Of a DNA stretch of 64,000 nt, positions 40,791-50,659 are shown one piece after another. The stretch lies in the NCBI GenBank assembly GCA_022825825.1, contig JAJDWA010000070.1, positions 1 through 64,000 on the forward strand, written 5' to 3'. Source of the stretch: Candidatus Poribacteria bacterium (GTDB taxonomy: Bacteria; Poribacteria; WGA-4E; WGA-3G). The notes beneath the pieces are model-generated. The model had not been told where the DNA came from, ran no database searches, and worked only from the letters and a program-made list of their open reading frames with translations. Both the position numbers and the translations under genes were made by a program. Each line of letters opens with the position of its first letter. Position 1 is the first letter of the stretch.

Positions 40791-43451
40791 ATGACAAATC
40801 TTCCAAAAATTTACGACCCTCAGGAAATTGAGGGTAAATGGTCCCAATTTTGGGAAAGCAACGGCTTTTTTCATGCCGAAGCAACCTCTGACAAGCCTCC
40901 CTACGCAATTGTGATCCCACCCCCAAACATCACTGGTAGCTTACACATTGGGCATGCGCTTGATAACACCCTTCAAGATTGCCTCATCCGATGGAGACGC
41001 ATGCAGGGTTACAACGCGCTCTGGATGCCCGGAACAGACCACGCGGGCATTGTAACCGAACTCATTATGGAGCGCAAACTTGCCGAAGAAGGTACAAGTA
41101 GAAATGCCCTCGGCCGCGAAAAATTTATTGAACGGATGTGGCAATGGAAAGCGGAGTCCGCTGGGTACATCGTCTCGCAGCTTCAACAACTCGGATGTTC
41201 ATGTGATTGGGAACGAGAACGGTTTACACTGGATGAAGGACTGTCTGAGGCAGTTCGCACCGCCTTTGTTAAACTGTATAACCAGGGACTAATCTATCGC
41301 GATACCTATATGGTCAATTGGTGTCCACGATGCAGGACCGCAGTGAGTAACCTTGAAGTGGAACCGGTTGAAATAGATGGTAATTTTTACCACATTCGCT
41401 ACCCTGTCATAGATAGTGATGTCGTGCTTGAAATCGCTACAACCCGTCCTGAAACGATGTTGGGTGATACGGCGGTCGCAGTGCATCCGGATGATGAACG
41501 TTATCAACACCTGATAGGTAAAAAAGCCCTCCTCCCGCTTTGCGACAGAGAAATTTCGATAATAGCTGATGAATATGTAGATACAGAATTTGGGACAGGA
41601 GCATTGAAAGTTACGCCTGCTCACGATGTAAACGACTATGAAATTGGTTTGAGGCATAACCTTGAACAACGCACTATTTTTACCCAAGATGGGCATATTA
41701 ACGAAAATGCACCTAAAAAATACGTTAGCTTATCCCGATGGGATTGCCGAAAAAAGGTCGTAGAAGATTTAGAGAAAGCGGATTTTCTTGTTAAAATTGT
41801 GCCACACAAACATGCTGTTGGACATCATGATAGGTGCGGTACAATAGTAGAACCTGCTATATCACCGCAGTGGTTTATGAATGTTCGTCCACTTGCACAA
41901 CGCGCAATAGAAGCGACAAAAAAAGGTGAAGTCACATTTATCCCTGAACGCGAAACCGCACGGTTTTTTCATTGGATGGAGAATATTGAACCGTGGCCCA
42001 TCTCACGCCAAAGATGGTGGGGACACCGACTCCCGATATGGTATTGTAATGCTTGTGATAAAGTTACTGTCGCAATGGATACACCTGAACAGTGTGAATG
42101 TGGCGCAGCAGACTTCCATCAAGACGAAGATGTCCTGGACACATGGTTTAGTTCCGGACTGTGGCCTTTTTCTACAATGGGGTGGCCAGAAGAAACAGAG
42201 GAGTTAAAAACCTTTTATCCCACATCTGTGCTTGTCACCGGGTGGGATATACTTTTCTTCTGGGTAGCAAGAATGATTATGTTAGGACTCGGATGCATGG
42301 ATGAAGTTCCTTTCCGTAAGGTGTATCTACACGGCCTTGTCGCCGATGAGAAGGGACAGAAGATGAGCAAGTCGAAAGGGAATAGCATTGATCCATTGGA
42401 GACAATTGCTACTTACGGCACCGATGCCTTCCGATTTGCACTCGCAAATGCAAGCACGCCGATCCCTTATGTCCCACTACTGGAATCTCAGATTGAGGCT
42501 GGTAAAAGATTTGCAAACAAAGTGTGGAATGCAGCTCGATTCATTCTCATGAATTTAGAGAAGTTTCCTGTTCCAGCAGACAAAGAAAAGGTACCAGAAG
42601 GACAAGAGTTATTAGAAATTCAATGGATACAGAGTCGTCTAAGCCATACCATTATGTCAGTAACTGATGCATTTGAAAACTTCAAATTCTACGAAGTGGC
42701 GCAAATCCTCTATGCTTTTCTTTGGCATGAATTCTGCGATTGGTATTTGGAATTCGCGAAACAACGTCTATCCAAAAATGAACCTCAGGCGCTATGGGTT
42801 GCTGCTGATGTATTAGAACAGATGATGCGGCTCCTGCACCCGTTAATGCCGTTTTTAACGGAGGAAATTTGGCAGCAACTTCCGCATGGCGGGAATAACT
42901 CTGATGCAGATGGAAACGCATCAGTGACTGTTGCATCTTGGCCAGAATCAACTGAAGAAAATCCTATAGTAGAAGCGACTATGACAAATCTCATGGAAGT
43001 GATTGAAAATATCAGAAGTGTCCGCGGCGAGTTGAACGTTCCAGTCGGGGCATCAGTGGAAGTTCACATTCAATCACCAAATGTTGAAGTTCGAAATCGA
43101 CTTGAAACATATTTGGAACAATATTTACCTGCTTTTACCAAAGTATCGAACATTACTATTGCAGAGTCTTTACCGAAACCACCCGCATCAGCCGAAGCGG
43201 TAATTGGAGACCTCGCTATCTACATACCATTGGAAGGGATAATTGACTTTGAAGCTGAAATAGCACGGCTAACAAAACGTCATCAACAAACACTTAAAGA
43301 CGTTGAAGCGGCGCAAAAGACGTTAGAAAATCCGAATTTTATTGAACGTGCGCCAGAGAAAGTTGTAGCACAAAAACGGGAACTACTTGAACGTTTATTG
43401 GTTGAACAGGAGAAATTAGCACGGAGTCTTACGATGCTTGTTTCTTCGTGA
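40791..43451 (+). CDS. valS: Valyl-tRNA synthetase
   Basis: The 886-residue class I synthetase has the HIGH motif in PPNITGSLHIGHAL (about 44-57), the editing (CP1) domain in the middle (TTRPETMLGDTAVAV, GTGALKVTPAHD), the KMSKS motif in GQKMSKSKGNSIDP (about 520) and the C-terminal coiled-coil arm (FEAEIARLTKRHQQTLKDVE to the end). It charges tRNA-Val and edits mischarged Thr. The length is normal. The first ATG agrees with the family N-terminus (LPKIYDPQEIEGKW). Confidence 0.97.
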   Translation: MTNLPKIYDPQEIEGKWSQFWESNGFFHAEATSDKPPYAIVIPPPNITGSLHIGHALDNTLQDCLIRWRRMQGYNALWMPGTDHAGIVTELIMERKLAEEGTSRNALGREKFIERMWQWKAESAGYIVSQLQQLGCSCDWERERFTLDEGLSEAVRTAFVKLYNQGLIYRDTYMVNWCPRCRTAVSNLEVEPVEIDGNFYHIRYPVIDSDVVLEIATTRPETMLGDTAVAVHPDDERYQHLIGKKALLPLCDREISIIADEYVDTEFGTGALKVTPAHDVNDYEIGLRHNLEQRTIFTQDGHINENAPKKYVSLSRWDCRKKVVEDLEKADFLVKIVPHKHAVGHHDRCGTIVEPAISPQWFMNVRPLAQRAIEATKKGEVTFIPERETARFFHWMENIEPWPISRQRWWGHRLPIWYCNACDKVTVAMDTPEQCECGAADFHQDEDVLDTWFSSGLWPFSTMGWPEETEELKTFYPTSVLVTGWDILFFWVARMIMLGLGCMDEVPFRKVYLHGLVADEKGQKMSKSKGNSIDPLETIATYGTDAFRFALANASTPIPYVPLLESQIEAGKRFANKVWNAARFILMNLEKFPVPADKEKVPEGQELLEIQWIQSRLSHTIMSVTDAFENFKFYEVAQILYAFLWHEFCDWYLEFAKQRLSKNEPQALWVAADVLEQMMRLLHPLMPFLTEEIWQQLPHGGNNSDADGNASVTVASWPESTEENPIVEATMTNLMEVIENIRSVRGELNVPVGASVEVHIQSPNVEVRNRLETYLEQYLPAFTKVSNITIAESLPKPPASAEAVIGDLAIYIPLEGIIDFEAEIARLTKRHQQTLKDVEAAQKTLENPNFIERAPEKVVAQKRELLERLLVEQEKLARSLTMLVSS

Positions 43452-43475
43452 TTATGACAAGTTTAAAAAAAAGCA

Positions 43476-43898
43476 ATGGAAAATAATAACCGATGTTTTG
43501 TTTGCGGGACAAATAATCCGTATGGCTTGCAAGTGGAACCAAAAATCAGAGATGCGGGCGCAGAAGTCCACATAGAATGCACACCCCCCGAACACATGCA
43601 AGGATGGGCAAACATTCTACATGGTGGTATAATTAGTACCCTATTAGACGAGGCGATAACCCACATTGGCATAGGCACTTTTGACGGTCCTGCTGTTACA
43701 GCGCAGCTTGAAGTCCGTTTTCGGAAGCCTGCACCAACAGGCGTGAAACTACTTGTTTCCGCAGAACGGACTAAGGTTTCACGGCGTTTAGTAGAAGCAA
43801 AAGCTGAAATAAAACTTAGTGATAACACCCTCATCGCGACTGGCACCGGTAAGGTTATGCCGGTTGATGAAAGTTACACCTCTACGTCTTCGAACTAA
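43476..43898 (+). CDS. PaaI-type hotdog-fold thioesterase
   Basis: The 140-residue protein has the N-terminal CFVCGTNNPYGLQV motif common in this branch and the hotdog core ANILHGGIISTLLDEAITHI (about 49-68) with the central helix and the acidic Asp/Glu. The second strand region PAVTAQLEVRFRKPAPTG follows. Enzymes of this type hydrolyse acyl-CoA thioesters; the acyl group is unknown. It follows valS by 24 bases and precedes nadB by 34, so the three are likely one transcript. Confidence 0.83.
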   Translation: MENNNRCFVCGTNNPYGLQVEPKIRDAGAEVHIECTPPEHMQGWANILHGGIISTLLDEAITHIGIGTFDGPAVTAQLEVRFRKPAPTGVKLLVSAERTKVSRRLVEAKAEIKLSDNTLIATGTGKVMPVDESYTSTSSN

Positions 43899-43932
43899 TC
43901 GAACAGGATGCTGAAAGGCTTACAAAACATAT

Positions 43933-45600
43933 ATGAACACCGAAACAGATTCTTCTGTTCTGAATTCAGATGCGCGTTCAGGTTGGTATACAGATGTGCT
44001 TATAGTCGGTAGTGGTGCTGCCGGATTGCGTGCTGCTCTCGCGGCAAGTGAGAACGCTGATGTCACCTTAATTACGAAAACAACCCTTAAAGAGAGCAAT
44101 ACACTTTATGCACAAGGTGGTATCGCTGTTGCCATGAACGTTGATGATACAGTAGACCTACACGTAGAGGACACATGTAGTGCTGGATGTGGTTTATGTG
44201 ATGTAGGTGCTGTTGAAACTATGGTATCTGAAGGTATCCCTCGCGTAACAGAACTGTTAGATTGGGGAGCAAATTTCGATTGGGAAGGAACACTTCCCCG
44301 TTTTACACAAGAGGCAGCACATAGTCGTAGACGTATTGTTCACAAAGGCGATGCAACTGGCCGTGAAACAACCGACGTTCTCGTTCAGCGAGTCTTAAAC
44401 ACAGAACGTATACGTGTGTTATCAAATGCTTTTGCAATAGACCTACTTACAAACGCAGAATCAACACAAGAAAAAGTTCAAAACACATGTTACGGTGTCA
44501 CCGCCATCGTGGAAGATAAATTGGTCCGTCTCTATGCAAAAGCGACAATTCTTGCAACAGGCGGACTTGGTCGTCTATATCCCTGCACCTCCAATCCAGA
44601 GGTAGCAACGGGTGATGGTTTTGCAGCCGCATGGCGTGCAGGATGTGAGATGATAGATATGGAATTCGTCCAGTTCCACCCGACGACACTTTATCTTGAT
44701 GGTGCGCCTAATTTTCTGATTTCCGAAGCAGTACGAGGTGAAGGTGGACGACTTATTAACATTCGCGGTGAACGGTTTATGGAGAAATACCACAAAAAAG
44801 GTGAACTTGCCCCGCGTGATGTGGTCAGTCGTGCTATCCAAAATGAGATGTTTCTCACGGGCTTCCCATGTGTCTATCTTGATATTACACATAAACCTGC
44901 AGATTTTATTCTGGAACGATTTCCTACCATCTCCGATACGACTAAACGTTACGGTTTGGATATAAATATAGACTTAATTCCTGTCCGTCCAGGCGCACAT
45001 TTTATGATGGGGGGTATCCGCACGAACGCGGATACAGAAACAAACTTGAAAGGACTTTACGCGTGTGGTGAAGTTGCCTGCACTGGCGTGCACGGCGCTA
45101 ATCGTTTGGCAAGCAATTCCTTATTAGAATGTCTCGTCTTCGGCGTACGTGCAGGAAACAACGCGGCAGCTTATGCCGCATCACATACATTACAGTCTCC
45201 CCCAAGTATCCAAATTCCGAGCAATGAAGAAATGACTCCCGGATTAGATGAGGATTTTATTGTAGCCGTAAAGGATGCAATTCGTGAAACGCTCTGGGAG
45301 AATGTTGGGATTGAACGCGATGGTGAAGGTTTAGAACAAACACTGGACGATTTAGAAGAAATAGGAGTAGAGATCGATCTCTGCCCCTATTCGCCTGTAT
45401 CTCTTCAAACTACCGATGTCGGGCTATGCGAAACATTCAATATGCTTAATGTAGCATGGTTAATAACACATGCAGCCCTCGTTCGAATGGAAAGCCGTGG
45501 TGGCCACTACCGCGCGGATTTCCCTGATCAAGACGATATTGATTGGCTGAAACGCATTATCGTGACCAGAGAAGATGACCCCAAAATTGTCGATCTATAG
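43933..45600 (+). CDS. nadB: L-aspartate oxidase NadB
   Basis: The 555-residue flavoprotein shows the FAD-binding VLIVGSGAAGLRAALAA (about 23-39), the ALYAQGGIAV-type stretch (TLYAQGGIAVAM), VQRVLNTERIRV, the active-site region HPTTLY and RGEGGRLINIRGERFM, and the C-terminal GANRLASNSLLECLVFG. It converts aspartate to iminoaspartate, the first step of de novo NAD synthesis. nadA and nadC are not in the window. The stop codon TAG lies within the start of a palindromic repeat (CTATAGTAAAACC). Confidence 0.94.
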   Translation: MNTETDSSVLNSDARSGWYTDVLIVGSGAAGLRAALAASENADVTLITKTTLKESNTLYAQGGIAVAMNVDDTVDLHVEDTCSAGCGLCDVGAVETMVSEGIPRVTELLDWGANFDWEGTLPRFTQEAAHSRRRIVHKGDATGRETTDVLVQRVLNTERIRVLSNAFAIDLLTNAESTQEKVQNTCYGVTAIVEDKLVRLYAKATILATGGLGRLYPCTSNPEVATGDGFAAAWRAGCEMIDMEFVQFHPTTLYLDGAPNFLISEAVRGEGGRLINIRGERFMEKYHKKGELAPRDVVSRAIQNEMFLTGFPCVYLDITHKPADFILERFPTISDTTKRYGLDINIDLIPVRPGAHFMMGGIRTNADTETNLKGLYACGEVACTGVHGANRLASNSLLECLVFGVRAGNNAAAYAASHTLQSPPSIQIPSNEEMTPGLDEDFIVAVKDAIRETLWENVGIERDGEGLEQTLDDLEEIGVEIDLCPYSPVSLQTTDVGLCETFNMLNVAWLITHAALVRMESRGGHYRADFPDQDDIDWLKRIIVTREDDPKIVDL

Positions 45601-45690
45601 TAAAACCTATAATTAATGGGACAAGCAGAATACGCTTTTGGTATTCTGTATTGGTTAGGAAACCGCACCTACCGGGCTTAGAAAAAAAGC
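45595..45690. repeat. Fragment of the TATAGTAAAACC repeat family
   Basis: It begins CTATAGTAAAACCTATAATT, as at 314, and contains the inverted pair CAGAATACGC..GTATTCTG and the core GGTTAGGAAACCGCACCTACC. It is a partial copy: no matching right end is visible before the transglycosylase gene. Confidence 0.5.
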
Positions 45691-45708
45691 CGAACTTACG
45701 TTATTGAC

Positions 45709-47958
45709 TCAGTTTCCCAAAAATAGGGGACTTGAGTCGTTTTTTCGAGCACCTAAAGCAGAATTTACTGCGGGTGCTTCCGGCTGCCCATAAATTTCAA
45801 CATAATTATCATAACTGTTGATAACTTTTTTGATATGCAGCCGTGTTTCGCGGATGGTAATCTTTTCTACAAATTCGTCAAGGTCTTTAATTTTTTTCGT
45901 ATCCAACCATCGCCGCATTCTGCCAGGACCGCCATTATAGGCACCAGTTACCAACATAGCGTTATCATCAAACATTGAGTTGAGTTCACCGATATATTTA
46001 GTTCCCATACGTATATTAATTTCAGGGTCCTTGAGCATTGAAGTGCGAAATCGGCGGATATTCAGTCTTCGTGCAAGTTCTCTGCCGGTAGCAGGCATAA
46101 TCTGCATCAGACCAATCGCACCTGCCCAACTAATTGCGTCTTTCCGGTATCTACTCTCTTCTAAAATCATTGCGAAAATCAAGGCGGTGTCTACCTTATA
46201 CTGCTTAGCATATTTCTTAACCAACTGTTCATAGTGCAGCGGATAGAGCCGCTGACGTAGTTTGGCTAAGTCAGTACTTGCCTGATTTTGAAATGATGAA
46301 CTGATGAGTGCTTTATCGGCAATTGCACGGGCTTTGTCATACATTGACAAATTTTCATAGCTTGTGATTAAGGCGTAGAAGCACTCCTTTGCCACATTCG
46401 GTGTTTTGTCAATATAACGGGTTAATTGGTAAATCGCATCTTCATAGAGTCTTAGTTTCATCAATGTAGGTAAATGATCAGGGCACGCTTTCTGTGATGG
46501 CAATTCTGCATCTGGAACTGCTTTCGGTTCTAATTCAGATGTAGTGATTCCAAGAATAGCCTTTGCTCTGGCACTGTAATACCAGTAGCGCGCTTTTGCT
46601 ACTTCGGCATATATTTCTTGAGCAAGCTGGGGTTTTTTCTGACGTTCTCTAATTTTTGCCATCCAAAAATGTGCACCCATTGCATAACGGTTACCGGGGA
46701 AATTCTCCTTCAAACCTTCAAACGCTTTGTAACTTTCTTCATAACGTTTTTCGTCAAAACGTTGCCATCCGATTCGCCACGCTGCCCAATCAGCATAATC
46801 ACTTCCAGGGGCGACTTCAATTAACCGTGAATAAGCTTTGAGTGCTAACTCCGATTTTTCCCGATTTTCATGAATTTTGGCAATATCGTATAGCGCCTCA
46901 TCTACCAATTTACTCCAAGGGTATGTTTTAACAAAACTTTCAAGCCGGTTTACGGCAGTTGTTAGACTACCTTTTTGCCAATAACATTGGGCAATTTGGT
47001 AATGTGCGCGGGTTAAGTAGTCTGATTTTGCCCCGAGAGCGATTACGCTGTTGTATTTTTTAATTGCTGTATTATACCACTTCCGTCTTTGATAACTTTT
47101 TCCTACATAATAGAGAATACGACCTTTCAGTTTCAGGTCTGATTTCGCCGTAAGCCGATCAAGTTCAGTGATTGCAGATTTCCAATTTCCATGATAATAA
47201 TGCACTAATCCGCAATTCAATCGATCGTTAGTGGTCAGGACGAGGGATTTGTGATCCCGCGCCAGCATTTTCAACTTATTGACAGCATCTTCTGCAACGG
47301 TATCTGAATGCTTTTCAGCAATAAGCTTCTGATGGATTTTAAAAGCTTCTGAAAAATTGTTTAACCCTTCTTCACAGCGCGCTAATGCATAAGTAACCTC
47401 TCGTGTATAACGTTGTTTGTCGGTAATTTCAACTAAAAGTGTTTTTGCCTTTTTGTACTGTTTATGTTTTAAATGAAGTTTTGCAAGGACCCATTTTGCA
47501 TCGTTCAGATAAGGACTCGTTGGGTAGTCCTGGGCAAGCTGCGTATACCATTTGATAGCCTTTACATCGTTATCCATGCCTTCATAAAGTTTTGCGAGGC
47601 GATACGCTGCACTATCTGCAAGTGGGTAATTACGGGTGATAGCTCGCACATAGTGTCGAACTGCTTGTGGACGTTTCTGCAACTTTTCATAGTTGTAACC
47701 GAGTGCGTGATGGATTTCCAGCTTTTCTGATTCGGATAGGTTAGTTTGTAATAATCTTTCTAATTTTGAGACAGCAAGTTTACGATTACCCTTATCTATC
47801 CATTTAAAGGCATCCTGCAATGCTGGATTATGCTCACTATCCGCAGAAACCAATGATCCAGATGTAATGCAGCTGCAACAAAGTGTTACCAATATACCGA
47901 ACAGGAACTTGAAGATTTTAGAAGTGCGAATGTTGACAAAAGACTGTATCGTTTCCAT
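45709..47958 (-). CDS. Soluble lytic murein transglycosylase with TPR array
   Basis: The 749-residue protein has an N-terminal hydrophobic export signal (FKFLFGILVTLCCSC), a long superhelix of about ten tetratricopeptide-like repeats (about 45-560) and a C-terminal SLT/GH23 domain: ALIFAMILEESRYRKDAISW with the catalytic Glu, GAIGLMQIMPATGRELARRL, NIRMGTKYIGEL and VTGAYNGGPGRMRRWL. It cleaves peptidoglycan to form 1,6-anhydro ends. The architecture is like Slt70, though the helical part is built from TPRs. The Cys pair at the signal end could make it a lipoprotein. Confidence 0.9.
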   Translation of the reverse strand: METIQSFVNIRTSKIFKFLFGILVTLCCSCITSGSLVSADSEHNPALQDAFKWIDKGNRKLAVSKLERLLQTNLSESEKLEIHHALGYNYEKLQKRPQAVRHYVRAITRNYPLADSAAYRLAKLYEGMDNDVKAIKWYTQLAQDYPTSPYLNDAKWVLAKLHLKHKQYKKAKTLLVEITDKQRYTREVTYALARCEEGLNNFSEAFKIHQKLIAEKHSDTVAEDAVNKLKMLARDHKSLVLTTNDRLNCGLVHYYHGNWKSAITELDRLTAKSDLKLKGRILYYVGKSYQRRKWYNTAIKKYNSVIALGAKSDYLTRAHYQIAQCYWQKGSLTTAVNRLESFVKTYPWSKLVDEALYDIAKIHENREKSELALKAYSRLIEVAPGSDYADWAAWRIGWQRFDEKRYEESYKAFEGLKENFPGNRYAMGAHFWMAKIRERQKKPQLAQEIYAEVAKARYWYYSARAKAILGITTSELEPKAVPDAELPSQKACPDHLPTLMKLRLYEDAIYQLTRYIDKTPNVAKECFYALITSYENLSMYDKARAIADKALISSSFQNQASTDLAKLRQRLYPLHYEQLVKKYAKQYKVDTALIFAMILEESRYRKDAISWAGAIGLMQIMPATGRELARRLNIRRFRTSMLKDPEINIRMGTKYIGELNSMFDDNAMLVTGAYNGGPGRMRRWLDTKKIKDLDEFVEKITIRETRLHIKKVINSYDNYVEIYGQPEAPAVNSALGARKNDSSPLFLGN

Positions 47959-48309
47959 TCTTAATAAATTGACAGGCGTAATATACGCTTTTTGTCCTCC
48001 CCATTTAAATTCACGTGTATTGAATCGTAAAGTAGAAATTTAATATAAGAGTAGTACGGGAATACATTTTCCCACCTAACAGTATTGTAACGTTACTTCT
48101 AAACAAATGGCAACAAAAAATGATAGGTAATGTTGCTTGTTGTGGATTTAGCAAACAATTTTTTTACGCAATTAGTAGTTTTGAGATTAGTTAAAATTGG
48201 TGTAACATTATCTTTTGTATGTAAATGTATATACAGATAAAATTATAATAAAAATAAACTTACACATTTATATATATATATATTCTGGTTAACTAAAACT
48301 AAGAGTTCG
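47959..48309. other. AT-rich spacer
   Basis: This 350-base gap between two minus-strand genes is very AT-rich, with a TA run at 48271-48286. Promoter-like boxes for the transglycosylase are probable, but I cannot pick one. No repeat or RNA is recognised. Confidence 0.3.
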
Positions 48310-48606
48310 TCACTGAAGATGCCCCTCCTCGATCATATCAGCTTTTTCATTCAATAATTTTGCCCATTGACGGCATTGATTATATAATATGTTATTATAA
48401 TAATCTTTATCACTCCGACTAATCAAAACTGCTTTTTCATTATATTTTTGAGCTGCCTCTCTTAATAACACAACATTGTTAGATGAAAAAGTAATAATAA
48501 ATTGAAATGTATCTAAATCTGTAGTAGGTTCTGTATATTTAAAACTACATCCTACCAACAAAAATGATAAAATTAAAATTAAAGTCCCTAAACATTTTTT
48601 TAACAC
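48310..48606 (-). CDS. Small lipoprotein of unknown function
   Basis: The 98-residue protein has a clear lipoprotein signal (MLKKCLGTLILILSFLLVGC, lipobox LVGC). The mature 79 residues have a beta-like start (DTFQFIITFSSNNVV) and then two helices (LLREAAQKYNEKAVLI and CRQWAKLLNEKADMIEE). The codons are AT-richer than in the neighbours. The family is not recognised. The ATG is preceded by GGAGAAAAGC. Two strong hairpins lie upstream on its leader side (48661-48778). Confidence 0.6.
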   Translation of the reverse strand: MLKKCLGTLILILSFLLVGCSFKYTEPTTDLDTFQFIITFSSNNVVLLREAAQKYNEKAVLISRSDKDYYNNILYNQCRQWAKLLNEKADMIEEGHLQ

Positions 48607-48660
48607 AGCTTTTCTCCTTTTTCGGATTTAAAGGTTTCATTGATATTACTTATCTTATCA

Positions 48661-48778
48661 GGATACCCAATTCACGTATCTGTCTTAAAAGGAGTGGGTA
48701 TCCCTGGTGACGAAACCTAAATACCCAATTTGCATTAGATATGAGATACCCAAATCACTCAGGTATTTAAGTTTCGTC
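48661..48778. repeat. Two adjacent hairpins upstream of the small lipoprotein
   Basis: GGATACCCA at 48661-48669 pairs with TGGGTATCC at 48695-48703. Next to it GACGAAACCTAAATACC at 48709-48725 pairs with GGTATTTAAGTTTCGTC at 48762-48778 with one mismatch. They share the word ATACCCAA, so the block may be a complex palindromic repeat or a structured 5' leader of the lipoprotein gene on the minus strand. Confidence 0.6.
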
Positions 48779-48876
48779 AGTAAAAATCTTATCAGATTTA
48801 GCACTATTTTGCAATTTTTTCGTTCTATTTCGGAGGGTATTAACCAAATAATGATACATATATGAAAATTAATTTA

Positions 48877-49043
48877 TTATAGTCCAACCTAAAATATGTG
48901 AACACTCTCCTGGTAGGTGCGGTTTCCTAACCAATTCAGAATACCATACGCGTATTCTGACATACCCATTTCCCAGACCCACCGGGTGCGATTAGGAAAT
49001 CGCACCTACCGTAGTGTCCAAAAAATTATTGGTTTCACTATAA
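48877..49043. repeat. Palindromic repeat of the TTATAGT family
   Basis: It starts ATTATAGTCCAACC and ends GGTTTCACTATAAT, and holds GGTAGGTGCGGTTTCCTAACC and a facing GGTGCGATTAGGAAATCGCA core with a CAGAATACC..GGTATTCTG-like inner hairpin. The ends and the TAGTGTCCAAAAAATTATTG stretch match a copy at about 59058-59228. Confidence 0.65.
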
Positions 49044-49102
49044 TTCGGGCCTATTTAAAATTATTGGAAGATTGAATAGTGCTGCTCTGATGATAAAATT
49101 TA

Positions 49103-49131
49103 TTGACTTTTACAAAATCATGTGTTATAAT
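49103..49131 (+). promoter_or_regulatory. Promoter of the tRNA-tilS-hpt unit
   Basis: TTGACT (49103-49108) and TATAAT (49126-49131) are separated by 17 bases. Transcription would begin near 49138, about 12 bases before the tRNA. No second promoter is visible between the tRNA and tilS, which are 22 bases apart. Confidence 0.7.
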
Positions 49132-49149
49132 TAAGTCAGACTTTAACGT

Positions 49150-49221
49150 GCCGGTGTAGCTCAGTGGTAGAGCACACGACTCATAATCGTGCTGTCCGGA
49201 GTTCGACTCTCCGCACCGGCA
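49150..49221 (+). tRNA. tRNA with CAT anticodon (elongator Met or Ile2)
   Basis: The cloverleaf is complete: acceptor GCCGGTG/CACCGGC, D-arm GCTC...GAGC, anticodon stem CACGA/TCGTG with loop CTCATAA (anticodon CAT), T-arm CGGAG-TTCGACT-CTCCG and discriminator A. CCA is not encoded. A CAT anticodon can mean elongator tRNA-Met or the tRNA-Ile whose C34 is changed to lysidine by TilS. The tilS gene starts 22 bases later, which makes the Ile2 identity tempting but does not prove it. It is not the initiator, which is encoded at 56919-56992. Confidence 0.92.
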
Positions 49222-49243
49222 TTGTTCTTTGAAGGTCCACCTC

Positions 49244-50659
49244 ATGGAACCCCGTTTTGTGCAAAAGATGCATCGCTTCATTTCACAGCACACGATGATT
49301 GAGGATGGAGAAAAGGTGCTCGTTGCAGTCTCAGGTGGTGCTGATTCACTTGCACTACTTTACGGGTTGCATGCCCTACAAACACATCTAAACTGCGATC
49401 TCCACGTCGTTCATCTTGATCACGGTATCAGACATGATTCTGCTGCAGACGCTGAATTTGTCAGCGAACATGCTGTACGTTTAGGGTTGCCTTTTACGGA
49501 ACACGCCGTTGATTTACCGCAATTAATAAAACATTGGAACCTTTCCGTTGAGGCTGCAGGTCGTAAGGCACGTTATGAATTCTATGAATCTGTCTGTGCA
49601 GAAGTTAGCGCGACTAAAGTTGCTCTCGGACATCATCAAGACGATATTGCCGAAACAGTCCTGATGAATCTACTTCGTGGCGCAGGATCAAACGGTTTAA
49701 AAGGGATCGCTCCTATTAGAGTCGGGAAGTTTATCCGGCCGCTTACAGCGTTCACCCGTCAAGAAATTGAATCATATCTCAAATCAATTAATCTTGTGCC
49801 AAGATACGATTCAACGAATACGGATAAACGTTATCTCCGCAACCGAATCCGCCATAAGTTGATACCGCTGCTTGAACAGGACTATAATCCGAATATTAGA
49901 ACAGGATTAAATCGGACCGCTGAAGTCCTAAGTGCTGAATCGGAGTATCTTGGTGCAATCGCTCGTGAGGCTTTTGAGGCATGTAGACTCACACTATCCC
50001 AATCTACATGTGTTGTATTAGATAGGAAAAAATTTCTACAGAATCACATTGCATTGCAGAGACGGATTCTAAGGCACAGTATTGCTGAAATTTTTGGACA
50101 CGTAGACGATTTATATTTCGAACATTTTCAAGCAATTCTTGGTCTTATCAATGGAGATAATCCAAATGCTGTGTTAAGACTACCAAACAGTTTCCAATTC
50201 AGACGTGCTTATGAACAGCTTATTTTTGAGAAAACACTCGCTGAAACAGAGGATTTTGCCTATCCGCTAAATGTACCGGGGAAGACGTGTATACCCGCAT
50301 TAAATACAGAAATCACGGCATATCTGTACGATGTGCCGCCAAGCAATGTTCAGCCCATACCTGATGGTACTTTTGAGGCAATGTTAGATTGTAGTAAGAT
50401 TCAATTGCCGTTGATAGTTCGGAATCGTTGGCAAAGGGATAGATTTCAACCGCACGGCATGCAAGGGAGAAAAAAGATTAAAGATTTTTTTATTGATGCA
50501 AAGGTGCCACGTTGTGAACGCGATCGCATCCCATTGCTTGTCTGTGGTGATGAAATTTTATGGGTCATCGGGTTTACCACTAATGAGAGGTTCAAAATCC
50601 GACCACAAACACAAAGGTACCTTCACTTTCATTATGGAAAAGACAAAACCGTTTCCTAA
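49244..50659 (+). CDS. tilS: tRNA(Ile)-lysidine synthase TilS
   Basis: The 471-residue protein has the PP-loop signature VAVSGGADSLALLYGL (about 27-42), the VVHLDHGIR and LGHHQDDIAETVLMNLLRGAG stretches, KRYLRNRIRHKLIPLL, and the C-terminal TilS domains ending with the GMQGRKKIKDFFIDAKVPR motif. It attaches lysine to C34 of tRNA-Ile(CAT) using ATP so that AUA is read as Ile. I chose the ATG at 49244, behind GAAGG. It lies just after a CAT tRNA and overlaps hpt by 26 bases, the common tilS-hpt order; ftsH does not follow. Confidence 0.95.
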   Translation: MEPRFVQKMHRFISQHTMIEDGEKVLVAVSGGADSLALLYGLHALQTHLNCDLHVVHLDHGIRHDSAADAEFVSEHAVRLGLPFTEHAVDLPQLIKHWNLSVEAAGRKARYEFYESVCAEVSATKVALGHHQDDIAETVLMNLLRGAGSNGLKGIAPIRVGKFIRPLTAFTRQEIESYLKSINLVPRYDSTNTDKRYLRNRIRHKLIPLLEQDYNPNIRTGLNRTAEVLSAESEYLGAIAREAFEACRLTLSQSTCVVLDRKKFLQNHIALQRRILRHSIAEIFGHVDDLYFEHFQAILGLINGDNPNAVLRLPNSFQFRRAYEQLIFEKTLAETEDFAYPLNVPGKTCIPALNTEITAYLYDVPPSNVQPIPDGTFEAMLDCSKIQLPLIVRNRWQRDRFQPHGMQGRKKIKDFFIDAKVPRCERDRIPLLVCGDEILWVIGFTTNERFKIRPQTQRYLHFHYGKDKTVS

